The notes under the pieces were generated by a model. That model did no database searches, was not told the origin of the DNA, and saw only the letters and a program-made list of their open reading frames with translations. A program made the position numbers and the translations under genes. From Thiohalomonas denitrificans (GTDB taxonomy: Bacteria > Pseudomonadota > Gammaproteobacteria > Thiohalomonadales > Thiohalomonadaceae), in assembly GCA_020725115.1 (NCBI GenBank), contig DYFR01000004.1, positions 1-64,000 of the forward strand: a stretch of 64,000 bases of DNA, read 5' to 3'. Below are positions 9,437-16,436 of this stretch, in pieces (position 1 is the first letter of the stretch; each line of letters starts with the position of its first letter).

Positions 9437-9922
9437 TCAGGCCGCCTGGCTCTCGCGCGGCTTGCGGTCGTTGCCTTCGTTGACCTTGAGCTGGCGGCCA
9501 TGGAAGTCCTTGCCGTCCAGGGCCTTGATGGCGGCCAGGGCGCCGTTCGCCTCCATCTCGATGAAGCCGAAGCCGCGTGGGCGGCGCGTCATGCGGTCGG
9601 TCATGATGCGTACCGAACGCACCACGCCGTACTGGCCGAACAGTTGCTCCAGGTCTTCCTTGGAGGCGCGATAGGCCAGGTTGCCGACGAAGATGGAGCG
9701 GGTCTCGCCGCTGTCCGGTGCGCGCACCGGGCCGGCCTCGAAGCGCAGGCCGGCAAGGATCACGGCGAGAAAAGCGCCCGTGGCGATACCCAGCGCAAAC
9801 AGCTGGCTGCCGCCAAGCTCCAGCGCCAGGAGGGGAAACAGGAACAGTCCGGCCAGAGCCAGCACCAGGGCGAGGATCAGTGCGGTGCCGTAGATGGCGG
9901 GGGCAGGGAAACGGAGTTTCAT
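9437..9922 (-). CDS. membrane-anchored RRM RNA-binding protein
   Basis: 161 residues. Two hydrophobic segments at about 10-32 and 41-58 precede a single RNA-recognition motif at about 75-150, with RNP2 IFVGNL (77-82) and RNP1 RGFGFIEM (116-123). The RRM sequence is typical of bacterial glycine-poor RRM proteins that bind single-stranded RNA, but the N-terminal membrane hairpin is unusual. The ATG at 9922 starts directly before the first span; an AAGG lies upstream at loose spacing. The C-terminus is basic and polar (NDRKPRES). Membrane location and RNA partner are inferred. Confidence 0.82.
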   Translation of the reverse strand: MKLRFPAPAIYGTALILALVLALAGLFLFPLLALELGGSQLFALGIATGAFLAVILAGLRFEAGPVRAPDSGETRSIFVGNLAYRASKEDLEQLFGQYGVVRSVRIMTDRMTRRPRGFGFIEMEANGALAAIKALDGKDFHGRQLKVNEGNDRKPRESQAA

Positions 9923-10216
9923 AGTGTGAGTCACCTTGTTGTCGTTGGCTGTAGTGTTTTGACAAAGACCGGCCGCGTCCGGATGAGGACGTGGATGGGT
10001 GCAGGAAAGTCGCGGCGCGCCGTTGTTCTTAAGTTTTCCGAGATCGCTGCCGCCTGGCCGGGAGCCGCAACGCCGGTGTGGGCGGCGACGACTCCCGGCC
10101 ATTCTCCAACGATGGCGCGCAGGATTCAATGAGTCATTTGCATAAGCGAAACAAGCCGGTGATTTGTATGGTCTGGGCTGCTGGTCGTTATACTGGTAGC
10201 AGGACAGGAGTGGGCC

Positions 10217-10585
10217 ATGAGTGATGACAAACAACTGCTGATGATCGTCGAGCTGGGCGGCTATCCCGACTTTACGCCGCTGTACCGATCCCTGGGCTAT
10301 GGGGTGGAGGTGGTGACCTCGGGGCGCAAGGCGATCAGCTTTCTGAAGACGCACCGACCGGCGGCGGTGGTGGCGGAGTTCAATTACATGCCGGACTTCC
10401 GCGACCGCATGGGCTGGCTGGAGTCGGTATTGGCCACGCTGCAGCAGATGCCGGAGACGCGCATGGTGGTGTTCTATCTGCCGGCCGAGGAGGAGCAGTT
10501 CAACAAGCTGCGGCAGCGCTTTACTCACTTCGTTGCGCTGCCGCAGCCGGTGGATATGGCGGCGCTGGAGGCGGCCCTGCGCTGA
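10217..10585 (+). CDS. receiver-like domain protein (degenerate)
   Basis: 122-residue single-domain protein with the alternating strand/helix pattern of a response-regulator receiver: LLMIVEL, VEVVTSGRKAISFL, AAVVAEFNYMP, ETRMVVFYLP and a C-terminal helix after VALPQPVDMAALEAAL. The position of the phospho-accepting Asp appears to be Glu (AEFNYMP), and the Lys expected before the last Pro is Gln. It may therefore work without phosphorylation. A GGAG site sits well placed before the ATG. It is isolated; no kinase gene is near. Confidence 0.6.
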   Translation: MSDDKQLLMIVELGGYPDFTPLYRSLGYGVEVVTSGRKAISFLKTHRPAAVVAEFNYMPDFRDRMGWLESVLATLQQMPETRMVVFYLPAEEEQFNKLRQRFTHFVALPQPVDMAALEAALR

Positions 10586-10592
10586 CGGGTTG

Positions 10593-10667
10593 GCCGCAGG
10601 AGCCCACTCCGTGGGCGAAGGCAATGCCCGGTCACGGTGCTGTTCGCCGAGAGGACTCGGCTCCTGC
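10593..10667. repeat. intergenic palindromic repeat, copy 2
   Basis: Outer arms GCAGGAGCC (10596-10604) and GGCTCCTGC (10659-10667), with an inner CCCACTCCGTGGG hairpin and a GGCGAA/TTCGCC pair. The first 27 bases match 8195-8221 at 26 positions. It lies between the receiver-like gene and the 3' end of the triheme cytochrome gene, and could serve as a shared transcript end, but has no U-run. Confidence 0.68.
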
Positions 10668-10707
10668 AAAAGGGATCACCCACAGGAGCCCCCTCCACAG
10701 CACTACA

Positions 10708-11547
10708 CTACTCGCGCGGCAGCAGGGCGCGGCGCAGTTCGGCGGTGTTTTTGTGGATGCTGTGGCAGCGGCCGCAGGCGTAGGCACCGAGGGTGCCGAG
10801 GGCTTCGTCGGTGCCCTTCCGGTTGTTCCGTTGCAGTTCGCTGTCCAGTTTGGTGAGTGCCTGCTGGATGGTGGGGTCGAAGATGTGTTTGCGCGGCGCA
10901 TCGTCCTTGTGGCAGGCGCCGCAACTGGCGGAGAGGTCTTTCACGCCGGCGATGAAGGCGCTGCCGGCCTCCTGCGCCACGGCATGTCGTCCATCTTCCT
11001 GGGCGATCTTCACCCGGTTCATCAGCGCGCCCAGCCGTTCCATGTGCTGCGGATAGGGCACTTCCTCCATGGTGTCGCTGCTTTCCACACGGAAGTTTTT
11101 GTAGTCTGGCGCGCGGTAGATGAGCGTGACGATGGCGCGGTTTTCGTTGTGGCAGGAGCGGCAGGTGGTGCCGAGGCGTTGCAGGGCGCTGCTGACGCCG
11201 TTGCTGTCGCCCTTGATGGCGGCGGCCACCAGTCTGTCGGCCTGCGCGTCTTCGATCTCGTCCTTCCACTCCGGCACCATCTCGGCCAGGCGCTTGTAGT
11301 CCCTGGCAAAGCGCTCGGCCCAGTGTGCAGTGAGTTTGGCATCGCCCAGGGCGTTGTATTCGACCACCGCCTGCATGGAACGGCGCAGGGAGAACATGGT
11401 GTGCAGCCATACCTGGCGCTGATTGGCGGGCGGATACCACTGTGCCAGGGAGTCGGGCGGCAGGGGCAGGGTACGGGCCTGTTCCTGCGCCCAGGCGGCG
11501 CCGCTCGCGAGGAATACCAGCAACAGGACGAAGTGCAGACTACGCAT
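10708..11547 (-). CDS. periplasmic triheme c-type cytochrome
   Basis: 279 residues with a signal peptide (MRSLHFVLLLVFLASGAAWA) and three heme-binding CxxCH sites: CRSCH 129-133, CGACH 209-213 and CGRCH 258-262. The first 120 residues are helical and heme-free. ATG 11547 is chosen because it follows a GGAGG site and begins the signal peptide; the frame extends upstream without such support. The closing CGRCHSIHK resembles small multiheme or cytochrome c-prime-like proteins. Redox partner unknown. It lies upstream of no obvious operon. Confidence 0.85.
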   Translation of the reverse strand: MRSLHFVLLLVFLASGAAWAQEQARTLPLPPDSLAQWYPPANQRQVWLHTMFSLRRSMQAVVEYNALGDAKLTAHWAERFARDYKRLAEMVPEWKDEIEDAQADRLVAAAIKGDSNGVSSALQRLGTTCRSCHNENRAIVTLIYRAPDYKNFRVESSDTMEEVPYPQHMERLGALMNRVKIAQEDGRHAVAQEAGSAFIAGVKDLSASCGACHKDDAPRKHIFDPTIQQALTKLDSELQRNNRKGTDEALGTLGAYACGRCHSIHKNTAELRRALLPRE

Positions 11548-11659
11548 GGCTACCTCCACTGTGGTCCGTTGGCTACGGCGCATGGGGTGGTTGCACGAAC
11601 TCCGATAGGGGACCGCACCGTTGGGCTTCCTGCGTCAGCCCAACCTGCAACCTCACCGC

Positions 11660-11716
11660 CCGGGTTCGCACCTGCAAGGTTTTAACTTGTATCTTGTAAC
11701 TTGCAACTTGTATCTG
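11660..11716. repeat. AACTTGTATCT-type short repeats
   Basis: The segment contains AACTTGTATCTTGTAACTTGCAACTTGTATCT, an imperfect tandem of an AACTTGTA-like unit. Related words (ACTTGTCACTTGCAACTTGTGAC) recur between hisA and hisF near 53790. Probably a dispersed extragenic repeat; no function is visible. Confidence 0.5.
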
Positions 11717-11719
11717 CCT

Positions 11720-11917
11720 CTAACGCGGCAAATACACAATCATGGCCAGACAGAACAGCGACACCAGGATGACGTAGATGATGAAGCGGCGCCGGCGCCG
11801 CGGATTTTCGCCCTGTTGCTGGAAGTGTGAGGGTGCGCCGCAGTGGGGGCAGTCGGCACTTTCAGCAGGGACGTCGCCGCCGCAGTACAGGCACTTGACC
11901 TCGCCCGGCGGACTCAC
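11720..11917 (-). CDS. small zinc-ribbon membrane protein
   Basis: 65 residues. A CxxC pair (CLYCGG) and a second (CPHCG) form a zinc-ribbon at residues about 9-28; a basic stretch RRRRR at about 40-44 is followed by one membrane span to the C-terminus. The layout suggests a small inner-membrane protein with a cytoplasmic zinc knuckle. Its start overlaps the stop of the upstream PilZ gene by 4 bases (ATGA), so it belongs to the PilZ/SseB operon. No function is known. Confidence 0.75.
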   Translation of the reverse strand: MSPPGEVKCLYCGGDVPAESADCPHCGAPSHFQQQGENPRRRRRFIIYVILVSLFCLAMIVYLPR

Positions 11918-12195
11918 GGCATATCACCCTCTTCGAACTGCAGGCCGATGCCCTGATTCTCGATGCGCACCACACGCGCCTTGACCAGCGGCGGCTCGCC
12001 GTCGCCCAGTGCCTGCTTGAGGCGGATGTGAACCTCGCTGCCGATCTGGAGTGCTACGGATTGCTCGACACAGAGAAACAGCCCGGAGTTGCTCAGGTTG
12101 CCGCTCTGCAGGGTAATCGTTCCCAGTTCCGGCGCAATCAGTTCCACCTCGATATGGATATTGATGCGTGGATGCCGGCGCAGATCACGGCTCAT
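11914..12195 (-). CDS. PilZ domain protein
   Basis: 93-residue single PilZ domain. The cyclic-di-GMP signature is present: RRHPR near the N-terminus (R-x-x-x-R) and NLSNSG (D/N-x-S-x-x-G) about 20 residues later, followed by the expected beta-barrel strands ending GIGLQFEE. It probably binds c-di-GMP and relays it to a partner. It overlaps both neighbours by 4 bases, so translation of the three genes is likely coupled. Confidence 0.85.
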   Translation of the reverse strand: MSRDLRRHPRINIHIEVELIAPELGTITLQSGNLSNSGLFLCVEQSVALQIGSEVHIRLKQALGDGEPPLVKARVVRIENQGIGLQFEEGDMP

Positions 12196-12611
12196 GGCGC
12201 ATCTCCCGGGTGCAGCAGTTGCTGCACGGTTTCCGGTTCCATGTCGAGGCCGGCCGCGCAGCCGGGATTGAGGGACAGTCCCAGGCCATCGCCCATCTTT
12301 TCCAGTACCCAGGTGAACTCCGCCAGCAGGCCGCCTTCATAACCGGGGTAATCCTGTATGAAGGTCTTGGCCCGTTCCGGGCTGGTGAACAGCACGATGA
12401 CATCGAAGCCGGCACCGCTGTCGAGAGTCAGTGGTGCCGCACTCTGTGATGTTTGCAGGCCGCCGATGCGGTGCTTGTCGTGGATGGGCATGAAGACCTG
12501 GGCGGTGAGCAGGGCATGCATGAACTCCTCTTCGCCCAGGCGGCCTTCCTGTGCAGCGAGCAGATGCTGTTCCAGCTCGTTTTGCGGGACAAAGGTCTGA
12601 TCCATATGCAT
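12192..12611 (-). CDS. SseB-like protein
   Basis: 139 residues in frame from ATG 12611 (a second ATG is at 12605). The pattern NELEQHLLAAQEGRLGEEEFMHALLTAQVFMP and the later GFDVIVLFTSPERAKTFIQDYPGY match the SseB N-terminal domain family, found in type III secretion-related and housekeeping proteins. No strong ribosome site precedes either ATG; a longer frame to 12668 is possible but has an atypical N-terminus. First gene of the tail-to-head operon with PilZ and the zinc-ribbon protein. Role unknown. Confidence 0.72.
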   Translation of the reverse strand: MHMDQTFVPQNELEQHLLAAQEGRLGEEEFMHALLTAQVFMPIHDKHRIGGLQTSQSAAPLTLDSGAGFDVIVLFTSPERAKTFIQDYPGYEGGLLAEFTWVLEKMGDGLGLSLNPGCAAGLDMEPETVQQLLHPGDAP

Positions 12612-12685
12612 GTCGGTCGGGTAATGAAGGGATGTGGCAAGGGTGGAGCATCGGCGCGCCGATGGCAAGCCCCTGCGGGTGCGCC

Positions 12686-13291
12686 TTAGCCCCCGGCGGC
12701 GAGCAGGTGCTGCTTGGCGGCGGTGTAGGTGTCGGGGTCGATGATCTGCTGTTCGAGCAGTTTGCGCAGGGAGCGCAGCTCGCCGGCACGCAGGTCAGCG
12801 GGGGTCAGTTCCCTGCTGCGCTCCCGGTTTTCGATATCGGCGCCGAGGGCGGCAATAAAGGCGGTGTAGCTGGCCTGCTCCGGCTGGTTGATGAGCAATT
12901 CCACCAGTGGCACGGCGGCATAGCGGCTGGTGAACACCAGCAGGTGGCGGCGGCTGCGCTGAAACCGGGTGACACAGACGACGCACAGTGCCAGCAACAG
13001 GCCGGCCAGCGGCAGCAGCAACAGGGGGTGGGCGAGGCCGCCGAGCAGGACGGCCATCGTGGCCAGCAGTGCCAGCGCCGCCGCTCCGGCGGCCCACAGC
13101 CAGCGTGGCTCACTGCTGTGCAGGGGGTGCCCGGCCGGTGCGAGGATGGCGACATCCATCGCATAGTCGCGCAAGGGGCTTTGGCCATCGGTTCGGCGTA
13201 CGCGCAGGAAACGGTGGTCAAACAGCTCGAACAGGCGGACACCCTTGGGGCCGTCGGTCTGGTGCAGGCGTGCGGTGAGGGTTCTGGCCAT
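12686..13291 (-). CDS. membrane protein with SHOCT-like C-terminus
   Basis: 201 residues. A soluble N-terminal part (1-60) is followed by two strong membrane spans (about 63-105), a basic loop, and a C-terminal LRSLRKLLEQQIIDPDTYTAAKQHLLA stretch that resembles SHOCT oligomerisation motifs. No enzyme motif is seen. The gene lies 74 bases upstream of the SseB/PilZ operon on the same strand and could be its first cistron. Confidence 0.6.
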   Translation of the reverse strand: MARTLTARLHQTDGPKGVRLFELFDHRFLRVRRTDGQSPLRDYAMDVAILAPAGHPLHSSEPRWLWAAGAAALALLATMAVLLGGLAHPLLLLPLAGLLLALCVVCVTRFQRSRRHLLVFTSRYAAVPLVELLINQPEQASYTAFIAALGADIENRERSRELTPADLRAGELRSLRKLLEQQIIDPDTYTAAKQHLLAAGG

Positions 13292-13354
13292 GGCGCTCGA
13301 GTCCGGATGAGCTGTCTAGGTTAAGGGCTGCCCGGCGTCATGTTGTGCAGGCAA

Positions 13355-14509
13355 TCACAGATCGCAAGACAGCAGGGGAACTTCCATCTCACGGGCGCTG
13401 ATGCCGCCGTGCACACCGATCTGCTGGAACGGTTTTTCATTGGCCAGACGGTCGCGCAGCACGTAATTTTCCTTCATCAGCAGCACGTAGTCGCCGACGC
13501 GTTCATGCAGGCGCGGGTGCGGTGTGCCTCGTCCGAACCAGCCTTCGGCAATGAGCTGCGCGCTTTCCACCGCCTCGCACGCCGCACCCAGCTCATCGCG
13601 CACACAGGCAAGAAATGCGGACTCGCGGCCGGGGCGCAGATAGCAATACACGGTGCGCGGCTCGCCGCACAGCGGCAGGGCCAGGGTGTCCTGCAGACGC
13701 GGGAGATTTGCCAGGTGCAGGGTGCGCGTTGCCGCGGTGTCGATGAAGCCGTGGTCGGCGCAGGCGAGCAACAGGGTGCCGCTGCCGCGCAGCATGGCGC
13801 AGGCGGCGGCAAAGGCGCGATCCAGGGCGAGGAAGTGGTCACGTACCTGCGGGCTGGTACTGCCGTGTTCGTGGGCCAGGTGATCCAGCTCGGTCCAGTA
13901 GGCATAGAGGTACTGCGGGCGGCCGTCGCCCAGGAGCTCCACCAGCCGGGCAAAGAAATCGTCCATGCCGGTGTAGCCGCGACGCCGGGCCCGCCCGGCG
14001 GTGGCGCGGCTGTAGGCGGAGTCGGTGATCCAGGCCGGGCTGAGCACGGTGGCGGGGACGGCAAGACGGTCATACAGCGGCGGTGCGCCGATGAACCGGG
14101 CGGGGCTCCAGCCGGCGGCAGAATAGGCGGCGCCGCCGTGGCGCGGCGCAAACGGCAGGATGGTGGCGACGCTGCCCAGCTCGCGCAGCCACATGTGCCA
14201 GCCGGTAATGGCGTGCTGCTGCGGCGCCACGCCGGTGGCAAGGGAGGTGATCGCACTGGCGGTGGTGGAGGGCAGTACCGAACTGAGCGAACCGATACGC
14301 GCCCGGGCCAGATGACTGTCGGGGAACTGCTGCAGCAGGGCATCGCCGAGGCCGTCGATGAGCAGCAGCGCCAGCGGACGGTCACGCAGCGTGTCGGGAG
14401 GAAGTTCCGGCAACGGTACATAGCCGGTGTCGCCCGCGCCCAGCCCCCGGGCGAGGCTGGCCATCAGGTTGACGATGCTGCGGTCGTAGTCGGGTTTGTG
14501 TATGGGCAT
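13355..14509 (-). CDS. type I phosphodiesterase / nucleotide pyrophosphatase family protein
   Basis: 384 residues of the alkaline-phosphatase superfamily. Metal and nucleophile residues can be read in order: LLIDGLGD (first metal Asp), VLPSTTAS with the catalytic Thr, YWTELDHLAHEHG with Asp/His ligands, CADHGF and a final VHGGIS. No signal peptide is seen, so a cytoplasmic location is likely. Substrate could be a nucleotide or phosphodiester; the sequence does not tell. ATG 14509 is followed by a normal N-terminus. Confidence 0.82.
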   Translation of the reverse strand: MPIHKPDYDRSIVNLMASLARGLGAGDTGYVPLPELPPDTLRDRPLALLLIDGLGDALLQQFPDSHLARARIGSLSSVLPSTTASAITSLATGVAPQQHAITGWHMWLRELGSVATILPFAPRHGGAAYSAAGWSPARFIGAPPLYDRLAVPATVLSPAWITDSAYSRATAGRARRRGYTGMDDFFARLVELLGDGRPQYLYAYWTELDHLAHEHGSTSPQVRDHFLALDRAFAAACAMLRGSGTLLLACADHGFIDTAATRTLHLANLPRLQDTLALPLCGEPRTVYCYLRPGRESAFLACVRDELGAACEAVESAQLIAEGWFGRGTPHPRLHERVGDYVLLMKENYVLRDRLANEKPFQQIGVHGGISAREMEVPLLSCDL

Positions 14510-14659
14510 GGTTATGCGGAGATTAGCGGATTATGACGTCTACATGGCTTGCAGGTCTTCCGGAACTGAATTAGCATTTCGCCATTCCCCTCCTGAGAGT
14601 ATGTGATTAGGGGCGGGTACAGCGTTTGAGGCGCAAGCAAGCACAGGGAACGTGCATCG

Positions 14660-16411
14660 ATGCTCACAAGGATAGGGTTTCAGTCTCTCGTCACGGGTGA
14701 TGCCTGCCGGTCATTTTGTCGGCTGCTCACCCTGTTGATCCTGGCCGCGGTGCCGGCACTGGCGTCCGCAGCTGGCCTTGCCGCGGACGACGATGAGTTG
14801 CGGCGTCAGCAGGAACGTCAGCAAGAACTGAGGGAGCGGCTCGAAAAGCGGCCTGACGTGCGCCTCGAATCCCCGCCTTCCGTAGTTGCCCCCGGCGTCC
14901 TGCCGGCCCGGGAGTTCCCCTGTTTTGCCGTTGATACCCTCAGACTGGACGGCGTTCTGGCGGAACGTTTCCTGTGGGCCCTGTCCGCTGCGAACCCGCC
15001 GGAGGATCCCGCTGTCGGGCGCTGTCTGGGGGTTCAGGGCATCAATACCGTAATGCATCGTGTGCAAAACGCCATCATGGCGCGAGGCTACATCACCACG
15101 CGGGTACTGGTGCAGCCCCAGGACATCAGCAGCGGGATATTGGTATTGACCGTGGTACCGGGCCGGGTACGCCACATACGGGCATCCGAAGAAGGCGTGC
15201 CCGGCTACGTACTGGGCATGGCGTTTCCGCAACGGTCAGGCGATGTGCTCAATCTGCGCGACATCGAGCAGGCACTGGAGAACCTCAAGGGGGTGCCAAG
15301 CGTCGAGGCCGATATTCAAATCGTGCCTGCGACGGCTCCCGATGCACAGCCAGGCGACAGCGATCTCCTGGTGGACTGGCGGCAGGGCAGGCCGTTACGC
15401 CTCGCTGTTTCGGTGGACGATGCGGGCAGTGAGGCCACAGGAAAGTACCAGGGCACGGTTACGTTGTCATGGGACAATCCGCTGGCACTCAACGATGCAT
15501 TTTATGTCAGCGTAAATCGCGCCCTCGGCGGCGGCGCCCAGGGCCAGCGGGGCACCCAGGGGTATACCGCCCATTATTCCATTCCCTCCGGCTACTGGTC
15601 ATGGGGGCTCACCGCCAGTGGTTACGACTATCACCAGCAGATTCAGGGCATCAACCAGACCTACATCTACAGCGGCACCAGCCGCAACGGGGAGTTGCGC
15701 CTGTCACGTGTCGTTCACCGCGGTCGCACCGGAAAAACGGGTATCGCCGTGGCGGGCTGGCTGCGTGAATCGAGCAATCACATCGACGACACAGAAATAG
15801 AACTGCAGCGCCGCCGCATGGCCGGCTGGTTGCTGGCATTGAATCACCGCGAGTACCTGAACGGCTCAACGCTCACAGCAAGCGTCACTTACCGGCGCGG
15901 CGAGGCCATCCTGGGCGCTTTGCCTGCCCCGGAAGAGGCGACGGGGGAGGGTACGGCGCGCCCCATCGTCGTTACCGCCGACACGCAGTTTTCCCATCCC
16001 TTTCGGGCGGGAGCAAGCCTGCTGCACTACTCGGCCACGTGGCGCGCCCAATGGAACCAGACGCCACTGGTTGCACAAGATCGCTTTGCCATCGGCGGTC
16101 GCCATACGGTACGTGGCTTTGACGGCGAGACCGTTCTTGCCGGCGAACGCGGCTGGCTGCTGCGCAACGATTTGGGTGTCCGGTTGGGAGACAGTGGCCA
16201 GCAGGCTTATGTCGGTGCCGACTATGGCGAAGTGGGTGGGCCGTCGGCCAGGCAGCTGGCCGGCACCCGTCTGGCCGGTGCGGTGCTTGGCATGCGCGGC
16301 GGCGGGAAGGGCTGGAGTTACGACCTGTTCATCGGCGTGCCGCTGGATAAACCCGCGGGATTCCAGGCCGCGGCCAACACGGCGGGATTTCAGCTCGCCC
16401 ATCAGATATAG
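14660..16411 (+). CDS. two-partner secretion outer-membrane transporter (TpsB, ShlB/FhaC family)
   Basis: 583-residue TpsB protein that exports the adjacent TpsA across the outer membrane. After a signal peptide and a charged linker helix come two POTRA domains (about 80-240) with the paired cysteines of POTRA1 (FPCFAVDTL and GRCLGVQG), then a 16-strand barrel. The lock-loop VRGF motif (HTVRGFDGE) is present near residue 480. The C-terminus is AHQI rather than ending in Phe. 25 bases separate it from the tpsA start, so the two form one operon. Confidence 0.93.
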   Translation: MLTRIGFQSLVTGDACRSFCRLLTLLILAAVPALASAAGLAADDDELRRQQERQQELRERLEKRPDVRLESPPSVVAPGVLPAREFPCFAVDTLRLDGVLAERFLWALSAANPPEDPAVGRCLGVQGINTVMHRVQNAIMARGYITTRVLVQPQDISSGILVLTVVPGRVRHIRASEEGVPGYVLGMAFPQRSGDVLNLRDIEQALENLKGVPSVEADIQIVPATAPDAQPGDSDLLVDWRQGRPLRLAVSVDDAGSEATGKYQGTVTLSWDNPLALNDAFYVSVNRALGGGAQGQRGTQGYTAHYSIPSGYWSWGLTASGYDYHQQIQGINQTYIYSGTSRNGELRLSRVVHRGRTGKTGIAVAGWLRESSNHIDDTEIELQRRRMAGWLLALNHREYLNGSTLTASVTYRRGEAILGALPAPEEATGEGTARPIVVTADTQFSHPFRAGASLLHYSATWRAQWNQTPLVAQDRFAIGGRHTVRGFDGETVLAGERGWLLRNDLGVRLGDSGQQAYVGADYGEVGGPSARQLAGTRLAGAVLGMRGGGKGWSYDLFIGVPLDKPAGFQAAANTAGFQLAHQI

Positions 16412-16416
16412 CCATC

Positions 16417-16435
16417 ATCGAAAGGGAGTTTCGAT
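16417..16435 (+). promoter_or_regulatory. hairpin presenting the tpsA ribosome-binding site
   Basis: ATCGAAA-GGGAG-TTTCGAT is a perfect 7-bp stem whose 5-base loop is the Shine-Dalgarno GGGAG, placed 8 bases before ATG 16437. The loop position could tune ribosome access or be a target for an RNA-binding protein of CsrA type, although the loop is GGGAG rather than the usual ANGGA. Confidence 0.5.
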
Positions 16436-16436
16436 C

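Noticed and set aside
16071-16436. Upstream extension of the tpsA frame
   Set aside because: It lies inside tpsB in another frame; ATG 16437 with GGGAG starts a proper extended signal peptide.
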